64,000 nt of DNA from QHXW01 sp035297145 (GTDB lineage Bacteria > Acidobacteriota > Terriglobia > Bryobacterales > Bryobacteraceae), in assembly GCA_035297145.1 (NCBI GenBank), contig DATGZN010000001.1:1-64000 (forward strand), in the 5' to 3' direction. This document shows positions 1 through 8,077 of this stretch, piece by piece. A model generated the notes under the pieces. It did not search any database, was not told where the DNA came from, and worked only from the letters and a program-made list of their open reading frames with translations. Position 1 is the first letter of the stretch. Every line of letters starts with the position of its first letter. The translations under genes were made by a program, and so were the position numbers.

Positions 1-1
1 G

Positions 2-658
2 TTTGTGGACGCGCCAGGCACAGGAAACGGCTGGGTGGAAGCGCTTCAGGAGAACGTTCCGCTGAAAAGCGGAGACAACATCGACAAGATCACGGGAAAA
101 TGGACCGTACCGAATTATCCCACGGCAAACGGCGCCCTGGTGTATATGTTCAACGGGCTGGAGCCATCCACCCAGAATCTGATCATACAGCCGGTGTTGC
201 AATACGGAGCGACTTCGGCCGGCGGCACGATCGGCGGCAACTATTGGGTAATCGCGAGCTGGAAGGTGGGCAAAACCACGGTACATAGCACCGGTGAGAC
301 CGTCTACCCAGGAGATACGATTTTAGGCACCACCGCCATTACCAGTGTTTCGAGCGGGAAAAACTATTGGAATATTCAGGCGGTGGACACAACCACCCAT
401 AGTTCGTCGGGTTTGATCGTTTCTGAATCCGGGCACACGTGGAACTGGGCCTATGCCGGCGTTCTCGAGGCCTATAACGTAACCAGTTGTACTGAGTTCC
501 CAGCGAGTCCGGATACGGCGTTCGTGGATACCGCGGTCTACCACGGGTATCCTTCCTTCAAATCCGTATTAACCATATGGAACGGCGCACTGTATCCTTG
601 GGGCGGGCCTTCGTGCGGCTTTGTAGCGGTGCCCGGCGTCAATATGCTCTTTTACTAG
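2..658 (+). CDS. secreted beta-sandwich (ConA/eqolisin-like) protein, 5'-truncated
   Basis: The frame is open to the left edge of the window, so this is the C-terminal part of a longer gene; a GTG at 5 is only the first in-window start-like codon. About 218 residues are visible. They are rich in Thr, Ser, Gly and aromatic residues, as in extracellular beta-sandwich proteins. Recognisable blocks are GKWTVPNYP, an LIIQPVLQYG strand, GGNYWVIASW and VLEAYNVTSCTEFP. The same blocks occur in a family of secreted actinobacterial and fungal proteins with a concanavalin-like or G1-peptidase-like fold. A Gln (IIQP) and a Glu (LEAYN) sit roughly where the G1 peptidase dyad would be, but activity cannot be claimed. 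The signal peptide should lie upstream of the window. The family resemblance is from memory; the function is unknown. Confidence 0.6.
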   Translation, partial: FVDAPGTGNGWVEALQENVPLKSGDNIDKITGKWTVPNYPTANGALVYMFNGLEPSTQNLIIQPVLQYGATSAGGTIGGNYWVIASWKVGKTTVHSTGETVYPGDTILGTTAITSVSSGKNYWNIQAVDTTTHSSSGLIVSESGHTWNWAYAGVLEAYNVTSCTEFPASPDTAFVDTAVYHGYPSFKSVLTIWNGALYPWGGPSCGFVAVPGVNMLFY

Positions 659-680
659 GTGTGCAGTACAAGGCATGACC

Positions 681-739
681 CTGACCGGGACACATCTGTA
701 CCTGTCGAAGAAGGGCAGAAACAGAGAAATCCCGGTCAG
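681..739. repeat. 10-bp perfect inverted repeat, possible small palindromic element
   Basis: Arms CTGACCGGGA (681-690) and TCCCGGTCAG (730-739) are perfect reverse complements separated by 39 bases. It lies 22 bases after the stop of the beta-sandwich gene. The loop is too long and there is no T-tract, so it does not look like a simple rho-independent terminator; a REP- or MITE-like remnant is the alternative. Confidence 0.45.
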
Positions 740-745
740 TTTTAG

Positions 746-1174
746 TCAGCAACCGCGCGAACTTCCCCCCAGAATCATCATGCCCTGCTCGTAGGAAGCT
801 GCGGGGCTATCGAACTTTCCGATATCCCGGTATAAAAAAGGGCGGTGACCCGACTTAATCAAACAACTGGAGACGGCGATCAAGCTTGATCCAGGCCGTG
901 TGCGCAGCCTCGATGGGTCGCTCGCGCGTGAGCCAGCATCGGGACCGCGAGAGCCTGCCGTTTTTACAGAAAGCTCAGCAGCTTGAGCGGGTCTGCGAAC
1001 ACGGTCTGACCAGCTCCGGAGGGCCACCGTTCTTTGCTCAAGCTCCGAAATCGCAGATCCTGTGCGCTCGATTCTTTCTCCGACATTCTGGTACGCTCGC
1101 ATCGCGCCGTCGAGCCGCCGCAGAAATTCAAGGTAGTCAGGATGGTTTTGCCGCTATGCCTCGAAATCCGCCAT
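746..1174 (-). pseudogene. decayed ORF of unknown family, interrupted by TAG
   Basis: The 661-1226 stretch has no convincing intact gene. On the minus strand a reading frame begins at an ATG at 1174 (MADFEA), meets a TAG at 1156-1154, and continues in frame with RQNHPDYLEFLRRLDGAMRA and a further coding-like stretch (YQNVGERIERTGSAISELE). The 26 codons after the stop have protein-like composition, whereas the part below about 1000 is dominated by Arg, Ser and Gly and looks non-coding or frameshifted. One reading is a small gene killed by a nonsense mutation and later frameshift. No family was recognised; a transposase remnant is possible but unproven. Confidence 0.3.
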
Positions 1175-1226
1175 CACTTTTCGAAGAAACGAAACAACGT
1201 GTGATGCGCGGATGAGCTGACGACGG

Positions 1227-1562
1227 CTATCCGGGGGTCTCTAGCAGACGGTTAATGATGGTGGACATACGCTGCCAGTCTTCGGTTTCCTCGCGGAGCT
1301 GCTTGCGACCGCTTTTGGTCAGCGAATAGTACTTGGCTTTGCGATTGTTTTCGGACACGCCCCATTCGGATTGGATCCAGCCGCGCTGCTCCAGGCGCAG
1401 CAAGGCCGGGTAGAGCGTGCCCTGATTGAGGTAGAGAACATCCTGTGAGATCTGCTGAATGCGCTGGGCGATTCCGTAACCGTGCATCGCGCCCAGGGCG
1501 TCGAGGGTTTTGAGCACCATCAGATCGAGAGTGCCCTGCAAGACTTCGGGATGGGTCTTCAT
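1227..1562 (-). CDS. PadR family transcriptional regulator (orphan)
   Basis: 111 residues, the usual size of a PadR-s1 regulator. The N-terminal winged helix is clear: VLQGTLDLMVLKTL (8-20), MHGYGIAQRI (26-35) and the recognition/wing block GTLYPALLRLEQRGWIQSEW (48-67), followed by the C-terminal dimerisation helix with LTKSGRKQL. PadR proteins are usually repressors of a neighbouring efflux or permease gene. Here the next gene downstream on the same strand is the decayed 746-1174 region, and no permease is adjacent, so this copy is an orphan. Its own promoter carries a long inverted repeat (separate entry), suggesting autorepression. Start chosen at the ATG directly before KTHPEVLQG. Confidence 0.93.
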   Translation of the reverse strand: MKTHPEVLQGTLDLMVLKTLDALGAMHGYGIAQRIQQISQDVLYLNQGTLYPALLRLEQRGWIQSEWGVSENNRKAKYYSLTKSGRKQLREETEDWQRMSTIINRLLETPG

Positions 1563-1580
1563 GGCGATTCGCTTGGGCGG

Positions 1581-1617
1581 TCAACACGAGGATAGCTCAA
1601 CTCGTGTTGAACATCAA
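1581..1617 (-). promoter_or_regulatory. promoter and 10-bp inverted-repeat operator of the orphan padR
   Basis: Read on the minus strand there is a -35-like TTGATG (1617-1612), a 17-base spacer and a -10-like TATCCT (1594-1589). A perfect inverted repeat, TCAACACGAG (1581-1590) and CTCGTGTTGA (1601-1610), has arm centres 20 bp apart. One arm fills the -35/-10 spacer and the other covers the expected transcription start. This is a classic repressor layout; binding by the 1227-1562 PadR protein is inferred. Confidence 0.6.
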
Positions 1618-1647
1618 CAAGAGATGGCCAGCTGCGGTGCAGAACGA

Positions 1648-1673
1648 CCGCTCCCTCTGGTCGCGGCTCGGAA
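1648..1673. repeat. dispersed 26-bp repeat, copy 1
   Basis: A 26-base sequence beginning CCGCTCCCTCTGG and ending CGGCTCGGAA occurs here and, with one C/T difference, at 43418-43443. This copy ends one base from the stop codon of the minus-strand TPR gene. Such short GC-rich repeats placed directly behind stop codons resemble REP elements. Confidence 0.6.
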
Positions 1674-1674
1674 T

Positions 1675-2940
1675 CTATTGCTGTTGGGGGGCTTCGGAAC
1701 TCGCCTTCGACGCGGTGGCGAGGTGCTCAAGCTCCGCGAGTTGCCCTTTCACCTGGGCCAAATCGGGCGCGTTCGGCGCGACCAGCAAGTAATTGCGTAA
1801 CTGCTCAGCCGCGCCGGCATAGTCGTTCTTATGGTAAAGAATGACGCCGAGGATGTGGGCGGCTTGTGGGAAGCGGTGCGCGGTATCGAGCTTCAAAGCC
1901 TCGCGGGCGCTCGATTCCGCATCACTGAACTTTTTCAGGCGGAAGTTGGCGGCAGCGTTGTAGTAGTAAGCCTCGGGGAAATCGATGGCATCCAACCTGA
2001 GCAGGAGGCCAGTCGTATCGGCCACGTCCTCCCAGTTCTTGTCATGCAAGGCGAGACGCGCCAGGGGCAGGTACGGGCTGATCAGTTTGGGATCGGCCGC
2101 AATTGCCTGGGAGTAGGACTTGCGGGCCTCGGCGGCCTGGTTGTTCTTTTCTTGCAGACCGCCTAACTGGTACCACGCCTCGGCAAACTGCGGATAAAGC
2201 TCCACTGCCTTCGCAAATTGCTTTTGGGCTTCTTCCGTTTTGTCCTTATGCAATGCTTCGCGCGCTTTATCGTAGGCCTTGCGGGCGTCCTTCGGCGCTT
2301 GGAGAGTAGTAACGCTGATGGTGGAGCCCTCCACGTTGGACAGCCGATGGAGGATAAGAGTGCCCACGTCGGGATTATCGAGCCGGCGACGTTGGTCGAG
2401 GTTGACCGAATCGGACCGAAAACCCGCAAGGGAAGCCGTGAGGTCACAGCCAATGAGACGACGGCTGGATGTGGTGGTTGCGGAGTTGGCGCCTGAACTG
2501 TTGATCGTGTTCGGCGGGGTGCCCGATGATCCGTTTGAGCCGCCCGGCCCGCCGGTTACGGTCTCGAAGGTCGCATCCGCCGTAACCCCCTGTTCCTGCC
2601 CCAACTGGAAACTGAACCGCCCCTTGGAATCCGTGTATCCTTCGGCTTTCCGGTAGCCTGAACCGCATCTGCGTTCGATGAGGACGGGCTCCGGCGGCGC
2701 GGCGCCATCCTCCATCTGCACCTTGCCGGAAAGGTAAAGTCCTCGGCCGCCCACGTCAGGGGTTGTGTTTGTACTCGAGGTCGTGTTGCCATTGGGGTAA
2801 CTGGGGCTGGTTCGGGAGCCGGCGCCTGTACCAGTGCTCATTCCTCCACCAGCGCTGTGCTGGGAGTTGGCGGGTAATGAGAACAAGAACAGCGCGGAAA
2901 CCGTCAAGAGAGCAACGCACAATCCATGCCGGTGAAGCAT
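1675..2940 (-). CDS. secreted TPR-repeat protein with carboxypeptidase-regulatory-like domain
   Basis: About 421 residues from the ATG at 2940 (MLHRHGLCVALL), chosen over an upstream TTG because a strong GGGAGG sits seven bases before it. An N-terminal signal peptide ends near the PANSQHS segment. Next comes a low-complexity Ser/Thr/Gly/Asn linker, then a beta-rich block (LYLSGKVQMEDGAAPPEPVL ... GYTDSKGRFSF) typical of carboxypeptidase-regulatory-like/CNA-B folds. The last half contains tandem TPR units (ARKAYDKAREALHKDKTEEA, AEAWYQLGGLQEKN, ARKSYSQAIAADPKL). It is probably periplasmic or outer-membrane associated and used for protein-protein contacts. Similar secreted TPR proteins are frequent in Acidobacteriota; the partner is unknown. 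It is divergent from the lipoprotein at 3074. Confidence 0.8.
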   Translation of the reverse strand: MLHRHGLCVALLTVSALFLFSLPANSQHSAGGGMSTGTGAGSRTSPSYPNGNTTSSTNTTPDVGGRGLYLSGKVQMEDGAAPPEPVLIERRCGSGYRKAEGYTDSKGRFSFQLGQEQGVTADATFETVTGGPGGSNGSSGTPPNTINSSGANSATTTSSRRLIGCDLTASLAGFRSDSVNLDQRRRLDNPDVGTLILHRLSNVEGSTISVTTLQAPKDARKAYDKAREALHKDKTEEAQKQFAKAVELYPQFAEAWYQLGGLQEKNNQAAEARKSYSQAIAADPKLISPYLPLARLALHDKNWEDVADTTGLLLRLDAIDFPEAYYYNAAANFRLKKFSDAESSAREALKLDTAHRFPQAAHILGVILYHKNDYAGAAEQLRNYLLVAPNAPDLAQVKGQLAELEHLATASKASSEAPQQQ

Positions 2941-3073
2941 AGGAAACCTCCCGCTTGAGTTCCTCAATTATGTCACAGGAATTCCGAAATGGAGCCGCCC
3001 ATCTGCTTGAAACTCGCTACCCGCGCGGGTGTAGCGCGTCAGCGGCGCGTTCGGTAGAATGAGATCGCACAAT

Positions 3074-3685
3074 ATGAAACTGATGTTAACTGCCTTCGCG
3101 GCCGTGCCGCTCCTGTTGGTGTGTGGGTGCTCCGAATCGCCGCAGCCCGCGGAGAAAAAAGCGGTGGCGCCGCCGGAGCCTGTCAAAGGCCGGTCCGCGC
3201 TCTATTCAATGTTCAATATGGCGCGCGGATGGGCGCCTGACGTTCAGGTCTTGCAATTGCACAGCATCGATCTTCCGGATGTGAAGCGCGAGCGTGGCAA
3301 GGCGGCCGCCTGGGAGGCGACTTTCGTCTCGCAACAAACGGGGCGAAAGCGCAGCTATACGTATTCCGTTGTGGAGGCGGAAGGGAACCTGCACAAGGGA
3401 GTTTTCGCGGGGTTGGAAGAGGGCTGGTCTGGAGCACGGACCGCGACACCGTTTCTGATTGCGGCCGTGAAAACGGATTCGGATGAGGTGTACCAGACGG
3501 CGCTGGCGAAGGCGGCGGACTACGAAAAGAAGAATCCAGACAAGCCCATTGCCTTTCTGTTGGAGAAGACGGAGCAGTTTCCGGACGCGGCCTGGCGCGT
3601 GATTTGGGGCGAGAGCGTGGGCACGAGCAATTTTTCCGTTTTTGTCGACGCGTCAACCGGCAAGTATCTGCAGACAATGCGGTAG
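3074..3685 (+). CDS. lipoprotein with PepSY-like C-terminus, function unknown
   Basis: The ATG at 3074 gives 203 residues beginning MKLMLTAFAAVPLLLVCGC, a type II signal peptide with lipobox LVCGC; an ATG at 3059 would add five residues. After the lipid-attachment Cys comes a short Glu/Lys/Pro linker (SESPQPAEKKAVAPPEP) and a mixed alpha/beta domain. The last 35 residues (AAWRVIWGESVGTSNFSVFV, DASTGKYLQTMR) resemble the end of PepSY-type domains, where a strand is followed by an 'aspartate ... TG' turn. It should be a membrane-anchored periplasmic protein. No enzymatic motif was seen, and the PepSY resemblance is only suggestive. Confidence 0.7.
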   Translation: MKLMLTAFAAVPLLLVCGCSESPQPAEKKAVAPPEPVKGRSALYSMFNMARGWAPDVQVLQLHSIDLPDVKRERGKAAAWEATFVSQQTGRKRSYTYSVVEAEGNLHKGVFAGLEEGWSGARTATPFLIAAVKTDSDEVYQTALAKAADYEKKNPDKPIAFLLEKTEQFPDAAWRVIWGESVGTSNFSVFVDASTGKYLQTMR

Positions 3686-3728
3686 GACGCAAGTTAAGCA
3701 ATGTGCGTTCTTATGATGGAGGCTGCAT

Positions 3729-5036
3729 ATGAGTAACCTGGCACTTCTGGGCGGCGCGGCGACGCGTAACCGCCCTTTCCCCGCATGGCCGCAACCGGCG
3801 CCCGGCGATCTGGCACGCCTCGAAACTGTTCTGGAAAGCCGCAATTGGGGCGGGTATCCATTTCCAAACCATCTTGCCAGTGAGTTTGCGCGGGAGTTTG
3901 CCGAATACCACGGAGCGAAGTATGGGGTCTGCTTGGTCAATGGAACGATTGCGCTGGTAGTAGCGCTTCAGGCCGCGGGACTCCAGTTCGGCGATGAGGT
4001 GATTGTGCCCGCTTACACGTGGGACGGAACTGCAGCCGCAGTTCTGTTTGCCGGGGGCGTGCCGGTATTCGCCGATGTCGATCCGGACACATACTGCTTG
4101 GACGTCGAATGCACACGGCAAGCGATCACGCCGCGGACACGGGCCATCATTCCGGTGCACCTTGCCATGAGATTCACCGAGATGGACGGGCTGCTCAAGC
4201 TGGCGGCGGAGCACAAGCTAGTGATCATCGAAGATTGCGCTCACGCCCATGGCGGCCAATACAAGGGCCGGGGCGCGGGGTCCATGGGAGACCTTGGGTG
4301 TTTCAGTTTTCAATCCAGCAAGATCATGACCGCGGGCGAGGGAGGGATCGTCATTACCTCGCGCCTGGATTGCCATGAGGTAGTGCAGTCTGTTGTCAAT
4401 TGCGGGCGCGCCAGCGTGACCGATCAATACAAGAAGCGCGTGCTGGGCTCGAATTATCGCATCACGGAGTTTCAAGCGGCGATTCTACAGGGCCAGCTCG
4501 AGCAACTGCCCGAACTGGCGGCACGCAGAGTCCGCAATGCCGCTTTGCTGACCAAGCGGCTTTCGCAAATTGACGGAATCAGCCCTTTGCCGTCGCAACC
4601 AGGGCTCACGCGCGAGGCGATTTACAATTACGTATTTCGCTATCGCCGCACCGAGGTTTCGCGAGATCTCTTCGTGGCTGCTCTGGACAAAGAAGGCATT
4701 CCTTCTGACGGAAGATTCTACGAGCCGGTTTATCGCAGCGATCTGTTCCATGTGGACGCGGAAGCGTTTCCGCAACTTAAGTTAGGGCGCGACGAGGTAG
4801 TGAATTATCACAAGTGCTCTTGCCCGGTTTCGGAACGCGCGGCATACGATGAAGCCGTGTGGCTGCCTCAATTTTTGCTTCTCGGAGATGAAGCCGACGT
4901 CGAAGATATTGCGCGAGCCGTGCACAAGGTAGTGGCGAACGTCGGAGAGCTGGCAGGTGCGGACACCCAACTCGCGGGAGTGAAATCGCTCAGCCGGGCG
5001 GAGCGGCCGCGGATCGAGAAAACGCGGAATTACTGA
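3729..5036 (+). CDS. DegT/DnrJ/EryC1/StrS-family PLP aminotransferase
   Basis: 435 residues, slightly longer than the family norm (about 380). Fold type I PLP enzyme: substrate/PLP loop NGTIALVVAL near 71-80, the DVDPDTYCLD strand near 117-125, the Asp that binds the PLP nitrogen in EDCAHAHGG (D169), and the Schiff-base lysine in SFQSSKIMTAGEGG (K198). Such enzymes transaminate keto-sugars (nucleotide sugars, AHBA or inosose-type substrates). An A/GGAGG-like site precedes the ATG. It starts a five-gene plus-strand run with a sugar isomerase, murQ, murA and a rhodanese, so a role with amino sugars or a secondary polysaccharide is a reasonable inference; the exact substrate cannot be read from the sequence. 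Confidence 0.88.
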   Translation: MSNLALLGGAATRNRPFPAWPQPAPGDLARLETVLESRNWGGYPFPNHLASEFAREFAEYHGAKYGVCLVNGTIALVVALQAAGLQFGDEVIVPAYTWDGTAAAVLFAGGVPVFADVDPDTYCLDVECTRQAITPRTRAIIPVHLAMRFTEMDGLLKLAAEHKLVIIEDCAHAHGGQYKGRGAGSMGDLGCFSFQSSKIMTAGEGGIVITSRLDCHEVVQSVVNCGRASVTDQYKKRVLGSNYRITEFQAAILQGQLEQLPELAARRVRNAALLTKRLSQIDGISPLPSQPGLTREAIYNYVFRYRRTEVSRDLFVAALDKEGIPSDGRFYEPVYRSDLFHVDAEAFPQLKLGRDEVVNYHKCSCPVSERAAYDEAVWLPQFLLLGDEADVEDIARAVHKVVANVGELAGADTQLAGVKSLSRAERPRIEKTRNY

Positions 5037-5065
5037 CGCGTATCTGATCCGGGCATCGAGAAGCC

Positions 5066-5899
5066 ATGTATCTTTCGCTGAACAGTACGCTGGTGGCGGA
5101 TCGCGTGCCGTGGCCCGAGTTTGCGCGGCTGGCGGTAAAAGTTGGATTCAACGGGGTGGATGTCTCGACTTCCGGTGCTATGAAGGAAGGCCTGGAGGCG
5201 ACGCGATTGTTGCTCGCGCAAACCAAGTTGACGCCGGCCGTCGGCGGCTTTCCGGTAGAGTTTCGCAAAGATGACGCGACATACAAACGCGATTTGGCGA
5301 ATCTAGAGAGTGCCGCACAGTTCTTGGCCGCCGTCGGATGCCCGCGGATGAATACATATCTGTTGTCGTCGTCTGAGAGACCCAAGGCGGAGCAGCGCAA
5401 AATATACAAAGACCGCCTGCGCCCGGCCGCGGACATCATGGCACGCTCCCATGTGCGACTGGGACTCGAATTTCTGGGCCCGCTGCACTTGCGCAAGATG
5501 TTCCCTTACGAATTCATCTGGCGCATGGACGAGATGCTGGAGTTTGCGAAAGAGATCGGGCCGAATGTGGGGCTGGAATTGGACTCCTGGCACTGGCATC
5601 ACGCGGGTGCGACAGTAAAGGACATCATGGCGGCTGGGAAAGAGAACATCATCAATGTGCAGGTGAATGACTCGCCAGCATTACCGCCGGACAAAATTCG
5701 CGATGACGAGCGGCTGATGCCGGGCGAAGGAATCATCGATCTGGTGAGCTTTTTCCGCGCGCTCAAGGAGATCGGCTACGACGAAGGTATCAGCCCCGAA
5801 GTCTTCGGACGTGGGCTGAAAAACCTGCCGCCTGAAGAGGGCGCCCGCCTGGGCCTGGAGACCACACGCGCCATCATGCGCAAGGCAGGCGTGGCCTAG
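5066..5899 (+). CDS. sugar phosphate isomerase/epimerase (AP endonuclease-2 TIM barrel)
   Basis: 277 residues, cytoplasmic (no signal). It shows the xylose-isomerase-like TIM barrel pattern: an N-terminal GFNGVDVS strand, a middle RLGLEFLGP metal-binding strand with Glu, VGLELDSWHWHHAG (Asp/His ligands), and NVQVNDSPALPPD and ISPEVFGRG near the end supplying further ligands. This family isomerises or epimerises free or phosphorylated sugars and inosose using a divalent metal. It lies 29 bases after the aminotransferase and 9 before murQ, so co-transcription is likely. Inosose or keto-sugar chemistry alongside the DegT enzyme is possible but unproven. Confidence 0.85.
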   Translation: MYLSLNSTLVADRVPWPEFARLAVKVGFNGVDVSTSGAMKEGLEATRLLLAQTKLTPAVGGFPVEFRKDDATYKRDLANLESAAQFLAAVGCPRMNTYLLSSSERPKAEQRKIYKDRLRPAADIMARSHVRLGLEFLGPLHLRKMFPYEFIWRMDEMLEFAKEIGPNVGLELDSWHWHHAGATVKDIMAAGKENIINVQVNDSPALPPDKIRDDERLMPGEGIIDLVSFFRALKEIGYDEGISPEVFGRGLKNLPPEEGARLGLETTRAIMRKAGVA

Positions 5900-5908
5900 C
5901 GGGGCGCC

Positions 5909-6811
5909 ATGCTGGAACACCTGCTCACGGAGCATCCGAATCCCGCTTCCGAGGGAATCGATGCCCTGCCCACTGGCGAGATTCTCCGCATCATCAACCA
6001 TGAAGACGGCAAAGTGGCGGGGGCGGTTGCGCGTGAACTGCCAGGGATCACACAAGCTGTAGATGCAATCGTGGATGCGTTCGAGCGCGGAGGGCGCCTA
6101 GTCTACATTGGTGCGGGAACCAGTGGCCGGCTGGGCGTGCTGGATGCCGCGGAATGTCCGCCAACATTCGATGTGGCGCCGGAGATGGTACGGGGGATCA
6201 TCGCCGGTGGCGAGGCCGCGCTGGCTCGCGCGACGGAGACGACAGAGGATGATCCGGCGATCGGAATACGCGATCTTAGGCAGAGCGGATTCTCGGCAAA
6301 CGACGTGCTGGTTGGAATTGCGGCGAGCGGGCGCACACCTTATGTATTGGGAGCCATCGCCGAGGCGAACCAAATGGGGGCATTGACGATCGGCATCAGT
6401 TGCACGCCAGATTCAGAGCTGGCGCGGACGGTGAAAATTCCGATCGTGTTGCTGGTGGGACCCGAAGTTGTGGCAGGATCTACACGCATGAAGGCGGGGA
6501 CGGCGACGAAGATGGTTCTGAACATGCTGACCACCGCCAGTTTCATCCGGCTCGGATACGTGTTTGGCAATTTGATGGTGAACGTGCAACCCAAGAACGC
6601 AAAGCTGGCAGATCGTGCGCGCAGGATCATTGCAAGCACGGCGAAGGTGTCGCACGAGCGCGCGGTGGAACTGCTGGCGGAAGCAGGCGGGAATGTCCGC
6701 GTGGCTATTGTGATGGGCCGCTTGAACGTTGACCGGGTTTGGGCGGAGCAGCGGCTGGCTGCGGCGCGGGGTCGGGTTTCGGAGGCGGTACGGGAATCAG
6801 ATCATGGATAA
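5909..6811 (+). CDS. murQ: N-acetylmuramic acid 6-phosphate etherase
   Basis: 300 residues, matching the E. coli enzyme length (298). MurQ cleaves the D-lactyl ether of MurNAc-6-phosphate to GlcNAc-6-phosphate in cell-wall recycling. A SIS domain is evident: VYIGAGTSGRLGVLDAAECP (66-84), IIAGGEAALARATETTEDD (97-115) and GIAASGRTPYV. The two catalytic glutamates of the family correspond to E82 (AAECPP) and E113 (TTEDD). The N-terminal TEHPNPASEGIDAL block is also diagnostic. Its last 8 bases overlap the murA start. This couples a muropeptide-recycling enzyme to the first committed enzyme of peptidoglycan precursor synthesis. Confidence 0.95.
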   Translation: MLEHLLTEHPNPASEGIDALPTGEILRIINHEDGKVAGAVARELPGITQAVDAIVDAFERGGRLVYIGAGTSGRLGVLDAAECPPTFDVAPEMVRGIIAGGEAALARATETTEDDPAIGIRDLRQSGFSANDVLVGIAASGRTPYVLGAIAEANQMGALTIGISCTPDSELARTVKIPIVLLVGPEVVAGSTRMKAGTATKMVLNMLTTASFIRLGYVFGNLMVNVQPKNAKLADRARRIIASTAKVSHERAVELLAEAGGNVRVAIVMGRLNVDRVWAEQRLAAARGRVSEAVRESDHG

Positions 6812-8060
6812 GTTCGTAGTAAGAGGCGGATCACCCCTGCGCGGAGAGATCGCCACGAGCGGCGCCAAGAACTCAGCGCTACCGGCACTGGCGGCGACGC
6901 TGTTGACCGACGAGCCGGTGCTATTGCGCCGGATTCCGCGCGTGCGGGATGTTCGCACGATGCAGCGGCTGCTGGTGGACATCGGGGCGAAGGCCGATGT
7001 TGACGGCGAATGCGTACAAATTCAGGTGGCTGACGTACGCTCGCCGGAAGCTCCGTACGAGTTGGTGAAGACCATGCGCGCTTCGAGCCTGGTGCTGGGC
7101 CCCTTGGTGGCCCGGGCAAGCCGGGCCCGGGTGTCGCTGCCTGGAGGCTGCGCTATCGGTGCGAGGCCGATCAACTTGCATCTGGCGGGTCTGGAGCAGC
7201 TCGGCGCCAAGATTGAACAAACCCATGGATACATTGAGGCGACTGCTCCGCAAGGCCTGCGCGGGGCGGCCATACGATTCGAGCGCATTACTGTGACGGG
7301 CACCGAAGATCTGATGATGGCGGCCGTGCTGGCCCGTGGCGAAACCATCATCGAAAACGCGGCGCGCGAGCCCGAGGTAGTTGACCTGGCGGCGCTGCTG
7401 ACGAAGATGGGAGCCGAAATCGCAGGAGCGGGGACTTCCACGATCCGCATTCAGGGAGTGGGACACCTGCGGGGCGCCGATCACACAATCATTCCGGACC
7501 GCATCGAAACCGGGACGTTCCTGGTTGCGGGGGCGATTACGGGCGGCGATCTTCATGTGACGGGCTGCGTGCCCGAGCACGTTGCCGCTCTGGTGATGAA
7601 GCTGCAAGCCGCCGGCGCGGACGTTGCCGAGGTGGACTCGTCAACGCTGCGTGTGCGCACCGAGGGCGGGCTCCGCTCGGCTGATGTTTCCACAGCGGAA
7701 TACCCCGGATTTGCCACCGACCTGCAGGCGCAATACATGGCGCTCATGACGCAAGCGGAGGGGATTGCCATCATCACGGAAACGATTTTCGAGAACCGGT
7801 TCATGCATGCGCAGGAGTTGGCACGCATGGGAGCCAATATCCGGTTGGAAGGGAATCAGGCCATCGTAGCCGGGCGGAAGGAACTGACCGGGGCTGGAGT
7901 CATTGCCTCCGACCTTCGCGCGAGCGCATCGCTGGTGCTGGCGGCGCTCGTGGCGCATGGCGAAACGGTGATAGATCGCGTGTACCACATGGATCGCGGC
8001 TATGAGAAAATCGAGAAGAAATTGGCGGCTGTGGGCGCGCAGATCAAGCGCGTCGAATAG
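6804..8060 (+). CDS. murA: UDP-N-acetylglucosamine 1-carboxyvinyltransferase
   Basis: 418 residues from the ATG at 6804 (MDKFVVRGG); this start overlaps murQ by 8 bases and removes an unlikely Arg-rich extension that an upstream in-frame start (6729) would add. MurA transfers enolpyruvate from PEP to UDP-GlcNAc, the first committed step of peptidoglycan synthesis. Residues known from E. coli MurA are present: K22 in SGAKNSALP, an Arg at about 92 in TMRASSLVLGP, and the PEP-binding/fosfomycin-target cysteine C116 in LPGGCAIGARP. Cytoplasmic. Overlap with murQ implies translational coupling. It is a full-length, apparently intact enzyme. Confidence 0.96.
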   Translation: MDKFVVRGGSPLRGEIATSGAKNSALPALAATLLTDEPVLLRRIPRVRDVRTMQRLLVDIGAKADVDGECVQIQVADVRSPEAPYELVKTMRASSLVLGPLVARASRARVSLPGGCAIGARPINLHLAGLEQLGAKIEQTHGYIEATAPQGLRGAAIRFERITVTGTEDLMMAAVLARGETIIENAAREPEVVDLAALLTKMGAEIAGAGTSTIRIQGVGHLRGADHTIIPDRIETGTFLVAGAITGGDLHVTGCVPEHVAALVMKLQAAGADVAEVDSSTLRVRTEGGLRSADVSTAEYPGFATDLQAQYMALMTQAEGIAIITETIFENRFMHAQELARMGANIRLEGNQAIVAGRKELTGAGVIASDLRASASLVLAALVAHGETVIDRVYHMDRGYEKIEKKLAAVGAQIKRVE

Positions 8061-8077
8061 ACTTGGAGAAAACCCTC

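Noticed and set aside
886..1215. 109-codon plus-strand frame in the decayed left region
   Set aside because: No ribosome-binding site and no protein-like pattern; the opposite strand holds the more coding-like remnant.
6729..6803. Longer start for murA
   Set aside because: Adds 25 Arg/Gly-rich residues absent from MurA proteins and lies deep inside murQ; the ATG at 6804 matches the family start.
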